NCBI GenBank assembly: GCA_963792705.1
Contig: CAWBXD010000001.1
Coordinates: 62,001 to 126,000, forward strand
Reading direction: 5' to 3'
Source: JBBQVS01 sp963792705
GTDB taxonomy: Bacteria; Chloroflexota; Ktedonobacteria; Ktedonobacterales; Ktedonobacteraceae
Length of the DNA: 64,000 bases
Under the pieces are notes generated by a model. It was not told the origin of the DNA and did no database searches. It worked only from the letters and a program-made list of their open reading frames with translations. A program made the translations under genes and the position numbers. How positions within the stretch are numbered: the first letter of the stretch is position 1; every line of letters starts with the position of its first letter. Positions 8,612 through 16,306 of the stretch are shown piece by piece.

Positions 8612-9190
8612 CTATTCTTCCCATCCTAGCCATGTGGTTTTTGTATCAAATGGTAGCGGTTGACGCTCCGTACTAGAAATAGCAGGATAGCCAACATAGA
8701 GCACTGCAACAATGGAATCTTCAGTTGAAAGTCCCAACCATTGCTTCACATGCGGATCGTAAGCTGCGTCACCTGTCCTCCACATACATGCTAGCCCCAT
8801 CTCTTCGCCTACTAGCAGCATATTTTGAACTGCCGCTGACGAAGCCTCAATATTTTCGATATCCATCACATTTAGTACTGTGGAATGCTCTGATGCTATG
8901 ATAATCACAATCGGCGAGCGCAACGGTTTGTTGCGCTCTTTATCGAGTATAGCTTGTGTTTTCTCGGCCATTGTCTTCTGCAACCTTGTTGCCAATGAAG
9001 ACGCCATAATCTCGCCTAGTTCGTTTCGTGCTTTACCTGCTAGCACAAAGAAACGCCAAGGTTCGGCCTTGTGATGATTAGGGGCATGTGTTGCAGCTTC
9101 CAAAAGTCGCTCTATCTGTTCGTGCGTTGGGCGTTGCTCGGTCATCTTCCCAATACTCCGCCTACGCTGTATGATGTCAAACACACTCAT
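8612..9190 (-). CDS. Nitroreductase family protein
   Basis: FMN-dependent oxidoreductase of the nitroreductase fold. The protein from the ATG at 9190 has 192 residues and starts MSVFDIIQRRRSIGKM, the family's phosphate/FMN-contacting start. ATHAPNHHKAEPWRFFVLAG and the C-terminal GLACMWRTGD...VLYVGYP follow. A longer open frame runs to 9295, but the extra 35 residues are Lys/Gln-rich and unlike the family. The ATG at 9190 is preceded by AAAAGGTAGG at about 9 bases. The physiological substrate cannot be told from sequence. Monocistronic. Confidence 0.88.
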   Translation of the reverse strand: MSVFDIIQRRRSIGKMTEQRPTHEQIERLLEAATHAPNHHKAEPWRFFVLAGKARNELGEIMASSLATRLQKTMAEKTQAILDKERNKPLRSPIVIIIASEHSTVLNVMDIENIEASSAAVQNMLLVGEEMGLACMWRTGDAAYDPHVKQWLGLSTEDSIVAVLYVGYPAISSTERQPLPFDTKTTWLGWEE

Positions 9191-9379
9191 ATTGTTCTGT
9201 TGCCTACCTTTTGCTTTTGTTCTGTAGAGCACATTTTGAGATTGCACTCGCTGAGACCACTTAATTATAGTCTTTTTGGGGATGCCAAAGTACATATGTT
9301 GAAAGGGTAAAGAAAGCTATGTGGTAGAATTTAAAAATGTAGCGGTGCTTTGCGATAACAAACATAAAAAGGAAAATAC

Positions 9380-9805
9380 ATGGACATAGTTACACCTGAG
9401 TGTCGAGCATTTCTTTTAGAGGCTGCACGAACTGGCAAACTCGCCACGGTACGGGCCGACGGACGCCCACATGTGGTACCGATCTGGTTTGACCTGGATG
9501 CAGATAACAGCATATATTTCAATACTGGAGCCTCTACGGTGAAGGGGAAAAATATGCATCGAGATCCACGTATCGCTTTATGCGTCGATGATGAGCGACC
9601 ACCATATACGTTCGCGGTCCTTGAAGGAACGGTGACGTTCGTTGATGACGATGCAGCAAAGCTTCGCTGGGCAACCAGTATTGCCGGAAGATATATGGGC
9701 GAGGATAAAGCAGAAGCCTACGGTAAACGTAACGCTGTCGAAGGCGAATTGCTTGTGCGCTTCACCGTTACACGTGTACTGTTCCAAAAGGATATCGCGA
9801 ACTAA
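9380..9805 (+). CDS. PPOX-class F420-dependent oxidoreductase
   Basis: A 141-residue split-barrel flavin/deazaflavin-binding protein. TGKLATVRADGRPHVVPIWF and VKGKNMHRDPRIALCVDDE are typical of the F420-dependent branch of the pyridoxamine-5'-phosphate oxidase fold. Such proteins reduce diverse substrates with F420H2. The ATG at 9380 follows AAAAAGGAAA. The last codon and stop fall inside a 78-bp perfect palindrome that also holds the stop of the convergent argG. The substrate is unknown. Confidence 0.87.
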   Translation: MDIVTPECRAFLLEAARTGKLATVRADGRPHVVPIWFDLDADNSIYFNTGASTVKGKNMHRDPRIALCVDDERPPYTFAVLEGTVTFVDDDAAKLRWATSIAGRYMGEDKAEAYGKRNAVEGELLVRFTVTRVLFQKDIAN

Positions 9806-9878
9806 ATGGAAAATGGATAAGGAAGTTAGGCTGCGCTTGCAAGCGCAGCCTAACTTCCTTATCCATTTTCCATTTAGT
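9801..9878. terminator. 78-bp perfect palindrome over two convergent stop codons
   Basis: Positions 9801-9839 are the exact reverse complement of 9840-9878 with no spacer; the centre is CTGCGCTTGCAAGCGCAG. The plus-strand stop (9803-9805) and the minus-strand argG stop (9874-9876) lie symmetrically in the arms, both read as AC-TAA. It probably acts as a bidirectional terminator, with an A-rich 5' arm and a T-rich 3' arm. The complete symmetry is more than termination needs. Confidence 0.85.
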
Positions 9879-11139
9879 TTTCTTTGCCGATAGACTTTAC
9901 AATCTTCTCTCCACCACTCAAAAGGTTTCCTTCGACACCTATTGAGGGTAACAATTGCGCTTGTGCTTGCGTTGTGAGTGGCAAGCCCCAGAGTTTAATG
10001 AAGCCGAGGGCGGCATTGTGGTCGAACTGGTCGCCAGTGTCGTAAGTGGCGAGACCATGATCGTAGAGCGAGTACTCGGATTTGCGACCCACGACGGCAC
10101 AGCTTCCTCGTGAGAATTTCATTCGTACCACACCGCTTACGAAGCGTTGTGTGCTCTGCACATACGCTGCTAAATCCTGATGCAAAGCACTATACCACTG
10201 CCCATTATAGATCAGGCGCGAATATTCCGACACCACGCTTTCCTTAAAACGCGTTTGGTCACGGCTCAGAGTGAGGCTCTCCAACGCGTGGTGTGCAGCA
10301 TGCAGCACTACGGCCCCAGGTGCCTCATAAATCTCACGCGATTTGATGCCGACAAGACGGTTCTCGATATGGTCGATGCGCCCAATACCGTACTGCCCCG
10401 CAGTCTTGTTCAATGATTCAACCAGTGTTGCGCCTTCGATATCTTCACCGTTTAGGGCGGTAGGGATACCATGCTGAAAGGTGATTTCGATATAGGTCGG
10501 CTTGGTATGTTCAACGCTATCGGGATTGACCGTCCATGCATACACATCTTCCGGTGGCTCGGCCCACGGGTCTTCGAGAATGCCACATTCGACGCTACGA
10601 CCCCAGAGGTTTTGGTCAACCGAGTAGGGGCTGGCACTGGTGGCTTGAATAGGAATTTTATGCTCAGCAGCATACGCGATTTCGTTATCGCGTGTCATGC
10701 TCCATTCGCGTACTGGCGCAATGATTTTCAGGTCGGGCGCGAGCGTATTGATTGATACATCGAAGCGCACCTGATCGTTTCCCTTGCCTGTGCAACCATG
10801 AGCGACCGCTACCGCACCTTCGGCACGTGCAACTTCTACCAAAAGACGCGCTATAAGCGGACGCGCAAGCGCGGTTGCTAAGGGATATTGTCCCTCGTAA
10901 ATGGCTCCTGCTTGTAGGGCGGGCCAGACGAAGTAGCGTACAAAATCTTCACGCCCATCGACGACCATTGCTTTGACCGCACCAATCTGACGCGCACGTT
11001 CTGCGATAGCTGGTAGGTCGCGTTCGTTGCCCACGTCAATCGTTAATGCGATAACGTCCAGGTCGTATTTTTCTTTAATCCAACGGATGGCAACCGATGT
11101 GTCTAAACCACCCGAATAAGCGAGTACAACCGTTGCCAT
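9874..11139 (-). CDS. argG: Argininosuccinate synthase (canonical)
   Basis: ATP-dependent ligation of citrulline and aspartate, the penultimate step of arginine synthesis. The 421-residue protein begins MATVVLAYSGGLDTSV, with the PP-loop SGGLDTS. It has HGCTGKGNDQVRFD for aspartate and citrulline contacts and YEAPGAVVLHAAHHALE, all standard for the common ArgG type. It is the last gene of a minus-strand unit, argG-like - argH - argG, with only 2 bases between the argH stop and this start, so translational coupling is likely. Regulation is expected from the T-box about 2.7 kb upstream. A second, divergent ArgG in the same unit is unusual. Confidence 0.95.
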   Translation of the reverse strand: MATVVLAYSGGLDTSVAIRWIKEKYDLDVIALTIDVGNERDLPAIAERARQIGAVKAMVVDGREDFVRYFVWPALQAGAIYEGQYPLATALARPLIARLLVEVARAEGAVAVAHGCTGKGNDQVRFDVSINTLAPDLKIIAPVREWSMTRDNEIAYAAEHKIPIQATSASPYSVDQNLWGRSVECGILEDPWAEPPEDVYAWTVNPDSVEHTKPTYIEITFQHGIPTALNGEDIEGATLVESLNKTAGQYGIGRIDHIENRLVGIKSREIYEAPGAVVLHAAHHALESLTLSRDQTRFKESVVSEYSRLIYNGQWYSALHQDLAAYVQSTQRFVSGVVRMKFSRGSCAVVGRKSEYSLYDHGLATYDTGDQFDHNAALGFIKLWGLPLTTQAQAQLLPSIGVEGNLLSGGEKIVKSIGKEN

Positions 11140-11141
11140 AC

Positions 11142-12548
11142 CTACTCCTTCACAAGATGCGCTACTGGCATCCCGACTAACTGCTCTATTGTTGTCTCAA
11201 ACACCTTTGTGCGTTGTTGCCATTGCTCCTGTGCCTGCTGTACATGTTGAGAAGCCTGTTCTATGCCGAGATTGCCAGCACCGCCTAGATGACTTCGCGT
11301 ATTCAAACGTTCGACAAGTTGGTCCAGGCTTTCAACGGGTAGTGCGTTATGGCGGTCAAGCTGTGCCGTAACTTCTGCTCCCACGATGCGGTATGCGTCG
11401 CGGAAAGGCATGTTGGCGTCGATAGCGAGCTTATACGCTCGGTCTGCTGCGAACAATTCAAAGGTACAGGCAGCAATCAATTTTTCGCTGTTGACGCCGA
11501 TACTGCTTATCACGAGAGTACAGATATCCAGGCTTTCCTGCACAAGGTCAAGTGCCTCCATAAATGGACGCTTTGTCTCTTGATAATCCATATTGTAGCC
11601 CGTTGGTAAGCCCGTGACGATGCCAAGTATCTGCTGTTGTAACGAGAGCATTGTTTGTGCGCGAGCACGAACCAGTTCCATTACACCTAAATTACGCTTC
11701 TGCGGCATGATGCTACTGCCGGTACATAGCTCTTGTGGAATGTGGAAAAAACCATACTCAACTGTTGAGAATAATAATACATCTTGCGCGAATTTACTTA
11801 GATCGAGCATAATTTGCGTTAGTGATTGTACAATCGCGCCCTCAACCTTGCCACGACTATTTTGTGCATAAATTACATTGTTTTGTACTCGTGCGAAGCC
11901 GAGCAGATCGGAAGCATATTGGCGGTCAATGGCAATGGGTACGCCATAGCCAGCCGCCGAGCCAAGTGGCGATTGGTCGTTAATCGTATACGCCGCAGCC
12001 AGTAGACGCTCATCATCCAACAATCCCTCGGCGAAACTTGCCGCCCATAAGCCAACTGATGACAGCATAGCACGTTGCATATGTGTATAGCCCGGCATCG
12101 GCACCTGTGCATGCTGTTTGGCGAACGTGAGTAATGCATCGCCTAATTCGCATAACTTCAATGCAACCTGATGCAATTGCTCTTTGCCATAAAGACGTAA
12201 GTCAACCAGAACTTGATCGTTACGGGAGCGCGCCATATGGATTTTCTTGCCAGCCGCGCCCGTTGTTGCCGCTAACGAATTTTCCACGCTAGTATGCACA
12301 TCTTCATCTGATGCGCTGATAACAAACTCATGTTGCACCTCAAGCTCTAAAATGTTCTGTAAGGCTTTTTTCAATGCTTGATGTTCGGTTTCCGTAAGAA
12401 TGCCGATGTGTGTAAGCATAGCGATATGGGCAAGTGAACCCCACACATCATGTCGTACAAGGCGAGCGTCGAGGAGGCTGTTTTGGGCCGCCTCGAAACG
12501 CTCAATCTGCTCATTCAAACGGTAGCCTTTTTGCCACAGTTTGGTCAT
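11142..12548 (-). CDS. argH: Argininosuccinate lyase
   Basis: Cleaves argininosuccinate to arginine and fumarate. The 468-residue length is typical. The fumarase/aspartase superfamily signature GSSIMPQKRN is intact. The substrate-binding segments HMARSRNDQVLVDLRLY and PMPGYTHMQRAMLSS are also present. It sits between two ArgG genes in one direction: 17 bases separate it from the upstream argG-like stop and 2 bases from the downstream argG start. The ATG at 12548 has an AGGGGATG region upstream as ribosome-binding site. No sign of damage. Confidence 0.95.
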   Translation of the reverse strand: MTKLWQKGYRLNEQIERFEAAQNSLLDARLVRHDVWGSLAHIAMLTHIGILTETEHQALKKALQNILELEVQHEFVISASDEDVHTSVENSLAATTGAAGKKIHMARSRNDQVLVDLRLYGKEQLHQVALKLCELGDALLTFAKQHAQVPMPGYTHMQRAMLSSVGLWAASFAEGLLDDERLLAAAYTINDQSPLGSAAGYGVPIAIDRQYASDLLGFARVQNNVIYAQNSRGKVEGAIVQSLTQIMLDLSKFAQDVLLFSTVEYGFFHIPQELCTGSSIMPQKRNLGVMELVRARAQTMLSLQQQILGIVTGLPTGYNMDYQETKRPFMEALDLVQESLDICTLVISSIGVNSEKLIAACTFELFAADRAYKLAIDANMPFRDAYRIVGAEVTAQLDRHNALPVESLDQLVERLNTRSHLGGAGNLGIEQASQHVQQAQEQWQQRTKVFETTIEQLVGMPVAHLVKE

Positions 12549-12565
12549 GAATGTTACATCCCCTC

Positions 12566-13840
12566 TTATGCTAATCCCGCTGTTTTATTGCGCCGTGCAA
12601 TCAGTTCATAAGGAAGACCACGCAGGTGTGCGGCAGGAGCGCATTCTTTCTGATTAAAGCTCGCGCTATTGATAGAGCGCACATCGGGGAAGAACAGGCC
12701 ACTTGTAGAGGCACGAGAAATGATGTCGATATTGCCCTTATACAAATCGACGACATACTCACCGTTGACCGCTTGTTGTGTGCTAGCGATAAAGGCATCG
12801 ATAGCATTCTTCAACGGGTGGAACCATTCGCCGTGATAGACCATTTGCGACCACTGCGCGTCCATTTGCCGTTTCAGCTGGACCTCTTCTTTTGTCAAAC
12901 AATACTTTTCCAGGTCGCGATGGACTTTGAGCAGGATGGCGGCGGCAGGGGCTTCGTAGATTTCGCGAGATTTTAAGCCCATGATACCATCCTCAAAGAT
13001 GTCGATTTTTCCGATGCCGTTCGCGCCACCAAGAACATTGAGTTGCTCAATAATCTCGTCAAGTGGTAGCTCTTGCCCATTCAATGCAACGGGAAGACCA
13101 TTTTGCCAAGTGAGCTTGATGGTTGTGGGCGTGTTCGGTGCTTTGGCAGGTGGCGTCAACCACATCCAGATGGAGTCTGGTAACTCTGTGTCAAGACCGA
13201 TACCACCACTGGCAATAGAGCGACACCACATCGTTTTGTCGTCACCACCTGCGATGAGTTCCTCAACAGGGATGCCGTAGTTCTCCATCAACAACTGCTC
13301 TTCGCCGCGTGTCAGGTCAAAGTCACGGACAGGAACGAAGACCGAGATGCCGGGGGCGAACAGGCTAAAGACATTGTGCATACGATACTGGTCGTTACCC
13401 TTGCCTGTTGAGCCTTCCATCAATGCATCACAGCCAAGCTCAAGTGCTTTAAGCGCGATTTTGCTGGCGATAAGTTGACGTGTCATCGAGGTGGAAACGG
13501 GATAGCCATTGTAATCAGAGTTGGCCTGAATTGCTTTAGTCAGCCAGTGTTGCGTAAACTCTTGCTTCGCATTGAGAATGATAGGCGTGATACCCAGCTT
13601 CTCGGCGCGTTGGATGCCTTCTTGAATCTCTTGTTCACCCTGTCCAACATCGACGCTAATCGCGGTGATGCTTTTGGCATGATACTTTTCCTCGGAGAGC
13701 TTGACGCAGAGGGTCGAGTCGAGACCACCGGAATAGGCGATAGCGATAGCGTTGCCTTGAGGAACATCGACGGAATCAATTTTGTGTAGTGCGAGTTCAA
13801 GAGGACTGTTTGTGCTGGTTACGTTGCTTGTGGTTGCCAT
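12566..13840 (-). CDS. argG: Argininosuccinate synthase-like protein (divergent paralogue)
   Basis: A 424-residue PP-loop ligase. It has IAIAYSGGLDSTLCVKL, GSTGKGNDQYRMHNVFSLF, LPVALNGQ and LKSREIYEAPAAAILL, so the overall ArgG fold and active-site order are kept. Compared with the downstream copy, the PP-loop has SGGLDST, the aspartate/citrulline segment differs and an N-terminal extension of about 28 residues is present. The start is ATG at 13840 with AAGGAG 9 bases upstream. The frame stays open to 14023, but that part runs through the T-box terminator and is leader RNA. It may be a second synthase, a regulated isozyme or an enzyme for a related amidino ligation; only the family is firm. 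Confidence 0.85.
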   Translation of the reverse strand: MATTSNVTSTNSPLELALHKIDSVDVPQGNAIAIAYSGGLDSTLCVKLSEEKYHAKSITAISVDVGQGEQEIQEGIQRAEKLGITPIILNAKQEFTQHWLTKAIQANSDYNGYPVSTSMTRQLIASKIALKALELGCDALMEGSTGKGNDQYRMHNVFSLFAPGISVFVPVRDFDLTRGEEQLLMENYGIPVEELIAGGDDKTMWCRSIASGGIGLDTELPDSIWMWLTPPAKAPNTPTTIKLTWQNGLPVALNGQELPLDEIIEQLNVLGGANGIGKIDIFEDGIMGLKSREIYEAPAAAILLKVHRDLEKYCLTKEEVQLKRQMDAQWSQMVYHGEWFHPLKNAIDAFIASTQQAVNGEYVVDLYKGNIDIISRASTSGLFFPDVRSINSASFNQKECAPAAHLRGLPYELIARRNKTAGLA

Positions 13841-13888
13841 TGGATTGTGCTCCTTCAACGAAATGAACATGGGAAGGAGGCGGGTAAC

Positions 13889-14262
13889 AAAAAACTCCCG
13901 ACCCTTCCAGAACATTGAAGGGACGAGAGTGCAAGAGGCAGAAATAATGCCCTGAACACACCCGTGGTGCCACCCTACTTGTCTTCTCAACTCAATTGAG
14001 TGTTCACATCTTTTGTGAACCACCCTTGCTACAACGGAGGAGCGTAGGCGGGAAGACCACTTTTCTTGGTTCTATGCTGTATGGGAACCACCCATCTGCC
14101 CTACTTGCTACCACCAAGGACGGGAGCTTTCTTCGGTCAGCCGCTTCCGAAGGCGTTCTGCGTGTGCCTACCTCTTCCGAACTTTCACCAACTTCGGATC
14201 GCTGTCGAGTGCCGTACGCATACTTTTTTCGTTCAACGCGGGTCAGTCTTCATCATTTTTTA
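13889..14262 (-). promoter_or_regulatory. T-box riboswitch leader of the argG-argH-argG unit
   Basis: The minus strand carries the T-box antiterminator sequence AAGTAGGGTGGCACCACGGG (13980 to 13961). Downstream is an intrinsic terminator with 12 paired positions around one T-T mismatch, ending in six T (13929 to 13889). The distal stem-I loop GGTGAAAG is closed by TCCGAA/TTCGGA (14198-14176). T-boxes bind uncharged tRNA at a specifier codon and the NCCA end, which stabilises the antiterminator. Here that would link transcription to tRNA charging. The specifier could not be fixed. A CGC triplet followed by A on the 3' side of stem I (14162-14160) would fit arginine; a nearby AAC is an alternative. 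Confidence 0.92.
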
Positions 14263-14272
14263 TGATGGAGTA

Positions 14273-14302
14273 AGCATAACAGGTTATTTAATAGTTTGTC
14301 AA
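14273..14302 (-). promoter_or_regulatory. Sigma-70-type promoter of the arginine unit
   Basis: On the minus strand TTGACA (14302-14297) is followed after 18 bases by TATGCT (14278-14273). It lies just upstream of the T-box leader, giving an expected transcript start near 14265. The perfect -35 and position make it a strong candidate. Confidence 0.75.
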
Positions 14303-14320
14303 CCTTACAAATTATTAAAC

Positions 14321-14551
14321 TTATGCGGCTACAAACGTTTGTGGCTCTGGTAATATCTCATGATGCTTATGGGCAGAAGCAATTAAAGCTTCAAGAGCTT
14401 CTAACCCATGCTCTAATGCCTCAGCGTAAGTATCACCATGTGTGACAGGCCCCAGTACGCGTTCGGCTTGCTCCCAATCAGGAAGGCGCACAAGGTAAGC
14501 TTGATCTTCGTTGGACTATTGAATTAACATCGCGTAATGAAGTTCGCTCAT
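14321..14551 (-). pseudogene. HicB-like antitoxin, interrupted by TAG
   Basis: From ATG at 14551 the frame reads MSELHYAMLIQ, then TAG (14516-14518), then SNEDQAYLVRLPDWEQAERV and on to a natural stop at 14321. Without the amber codon this is a 76-residue HicB/UPF0150-type protein: beta-strand start, QAYLVRLPDW, then an AEALEHGLEALEALI helix. In relatives the position of the stop is usually Trp, as in IQWS, and a single G-to-A change turns TGG into TAG. No HicA toxin gene is seen next to it. It could instead be a lone HicB-family protein rather than an antitoxin. Not expected to make full product. Confidence 0.75.
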
Positions 14552-14698
14552 TAGTCACCTAACAACAAACATAAATGTAAAAATGAAACCTGCTGCTTCT
14601 CTTTTTCGTGATGATACAGACACATGTTTTAATATATGGTACATCACATTGAGTAAAAATACAATTGATCAGTATGATAAAGCGAAGGAGATACAATA

Positions 14699-14881
14699 AT
14701 GGCCGCCGTTCTCGACAAAGTTACCTCTCATGTAAACGACAACAAGCACATCTACTACCATCCTGCTAACATTACGACGCTTGTGCTTTGGGCCATCGCC
14801 CTTGGTTCGCATGCTGTACTCATCCCTCTGTTTGTTCGTCAGGTTATCCTAAACCGAGACAAATCTTCTCTATTCGGATAG
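14699..14881 (+). CDS. Small single-span membrane protein, 60 aa
   Basis: Not recognised as a named family. The ATG at 14699 follows a strong GAAGGAGAT site 6 bases upstream. The product has a polar N-terminus (1-25) and one membrane segment at about 26-45 within TTLVLWAIALGSHAVLIPLF, followed by a basic end. The motif LWxIALxSHAxLxPxFxR is shared with the small protein at 15135-15305, which supports both as real paralogous genes. A 61-base perfect palindrome follows the stop codon. Function unknown; small size and pairing would fit an envelope-stress or regulatory peptide, but nothing proves it. Confidence 0.72.
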   Translation: MAAVLDKVTSHVNDNKHIYYHPANITTLVLWAIALGSHAVLIPLFVRQVILNRDKSSLFG

Positions 14882-14892
14882 GCTTTAAATAA

Positions 14893-14953
14893 AGAGTAAA
14901 ACGCAGAGGTCTCTCCTCAGTTCAACTGAGGAGAGACCTCTGCGTTTTACTCT
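14893..14953. terminator. 61-base perfect palindrome with one-base loop
   Basis: Arms 14893-14922 and 14924-14953 are perfect complements of 30 bp around a single C. The core is CGCAGAGGTCTCTCCTCAGTT. It starts 12 bases after the stop of the 60-residue protein, with TTTTAC in the outer right arm. It is likely the terminator of that gene, but is unusually long and tightly closed. Confidence 0.8.
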
Positions 14954-15134
14954 CTTAAAATTTGTCCCTTGTATCTGTAACCACTTACTCTGCTATAGTC
15001 TATAGAGAAACATATTAGTGTAAAAATCACACTAAAACGCCTATTACTGGATGAAAACAAAATGTCATCTTGTTTTCATGAGTAGGGATATTAAACAATC
15101 AGAAATGAACTATGAAGATAGGACGAAACAAGTC

Positions 15135-15305
15135 ATGACGGATACGTCTAACACAAACAAGGTTGAATCGAAGAGCAGGCTTTCAAACAAGGTCGGCAAT
15201 CGCATAACAATCGCACTTTGGATTATCGCGCTGTCGTCACACGCTATACTGTTGCCGAAGTTTCTCCGAGATTTTTCTGATAGGAAACATCAAGGGCTAA
15301 GGTAA
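15135..15305 (+). CDS. Small single-span membrane protein, paralogue
   Basis: From ATG at 15135 (MTDTSNTNKVESKSR) the product has 56 residues, close to the 60 of its relative at 14699. It has the same arrangement: polar N-terminus, then ITIALWIIALSSHAILLPKF as one membrane span and a charged tail. In-frame ATG codons also occur upstream at 15051, 15078 and 15108, so the N-terminus could be longer; none has a strong ribosome-binding site. The 3' 62 bases overlap the convergent hydrolase gene. The shared LWxIALxSHAxLxPxFxR motif is the main support. Function unknown. Confidence 0.6.
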   Translation: MTDTSNTNKVESKSRLSNKVGNRITIALWIIALSSHAILLPKFLRDFSDRKHQGLR

Positions 15306-16125
15306 GGCAACGCGCACCACCGCCAGCTTTAAGGAATTCTGTTACAGGGGATACGCATACGTCGTATCCCCATTTTTGTAGGATGCGACCCACGCGGGGT
15401 GGACAATGCGGCATGATAATCGTCTTGCCAACGACAACCGAGTTAGCACAAAACGTCAATGCCTCATCTAGTTCAAGCACAAGTGGCTCCGGTACGAGTC
15501 GTTCAAGTCCTGCGAAACTCTCTCGGTCCCACACATCGGGTGCGACAATAGCGTGACGGTCGTCAAGTGGGCAGAAGCTAATATCCAGGTGATACAGGCG
15601 TGGGTCAACAAGCTTAACCGAGTAATAGGCAACTCCCAATTTTTTTGCGAGTACAGCATGTGAGGCGCGATCAGAGCGAAAGCCCCAGCCAGCGACAAGT
15701 TGGTTACGTACAATAAATGCATCGCCACAGCCCTCAAAGAACAGATTGGGGTCCTCAGAAAAGTCCGAAACCTCAAAGTCATGCGCCTGAAACCATGCGT
15801 TGTTATATGGCACCTCTGGCCGCCGTTCGGAACACGTAAACCTGCTAGGGATAAACGTCTTCCCATTCACCAGTCCAGCGTTCGCTGTAAAGACAAGATC
15901 AGGTAGTCCGTCAACCGCTTCCATAACATGTACTGTCGCACCAGCCCGTCGCAAGTTCGCCACAAGGTCGTGCCACTGCCGTTGTGCCAGGTCTCTATCA
16001 GGTGCCACATCTGTATGCATCCACGGATTGATTTCATAGAATACGCCAAAATAATCAGGTGGACACATCAAATAGCTACGTCCCCACGTTAATTCATCTA
16101 TCTTATTTTGCTCTTTATCGCTCAC
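15244..16125 (-). CDS. Guanidino-group hydrolase/amidinotransferase family (DDAH or arginine dihydrolase-like)
   Basis: Alpha/beta-propeller enzyme acting on arginine derivatives. The motifs are MCPPDYFGV...INPWM, VFTANAGLV, FFEGCGDAF (usually FEGxGD), YHLDISFCPL with the catalytic His, and LKAGGGARCLTL with the nucleophilic Cys near the C-terminus. The MCPP...INPWM start recalls the arginine dihydrolase/ArgZ-like branch, so hydrolysis of arginine or dimethylarginine is more likely than transfer. The start is GTG at 16125, 10 bases after AGGAG. An in-frame GTG at 16182 has no such site. Product about 293 residues. Its place beside the arginine biosynthesis unit suggests an arginine-catabolic role, which is inference. 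Confidence 0.83.
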   Translation of the reverse strand: MSDKEQNKIDELTWGRSYLMCPPDYFGVFYEINPWMHTDVAPDRDLAQRQWHDLVANLRRAGATVHVMEAVDGLPDLVFTANAGLVNGKTFIPSRFTCSERRPEVPYNNAWFQAHDFEVSDFSEDPNLFFEGCGDAFIVRNQLVAGWGFRSDRASHAVLAKKLGVAYYSVKLVDPRLYHLDISFCPLDDRHAIVAPDVWDRESFAGLERLVPEPLVLELDEALTFCANSVVVGKTIIMPHCPPRVGRILQKWGYDVCVSPVTEFLKAGGGARCLTLALDVSYQKNLGETSATV

Positions 16126-16306
16126 AGGTAAAAAACTCCTCAATAGTGCTGTTCTCTGTAAAAACACCTCTGCTATCAACACAACGCATAGCCCCTGTCT
16201 GTTTAGGGGCTATATTGCAGTAACGTCTATTCATAAGATGAAGTAACGAAAGGAATACCTGTAGGCATCAATTGTTCAGATGAACTATACCTTGGCAAAC
16301 AGTACA

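Noticed and set aside
13841..14023. N-terminal extension of the argG-like gene to 14023
   Set aside because: The open frame passes through the T-box antiterminator and terminator; ATG at 13840 has a good AAGGAG site.
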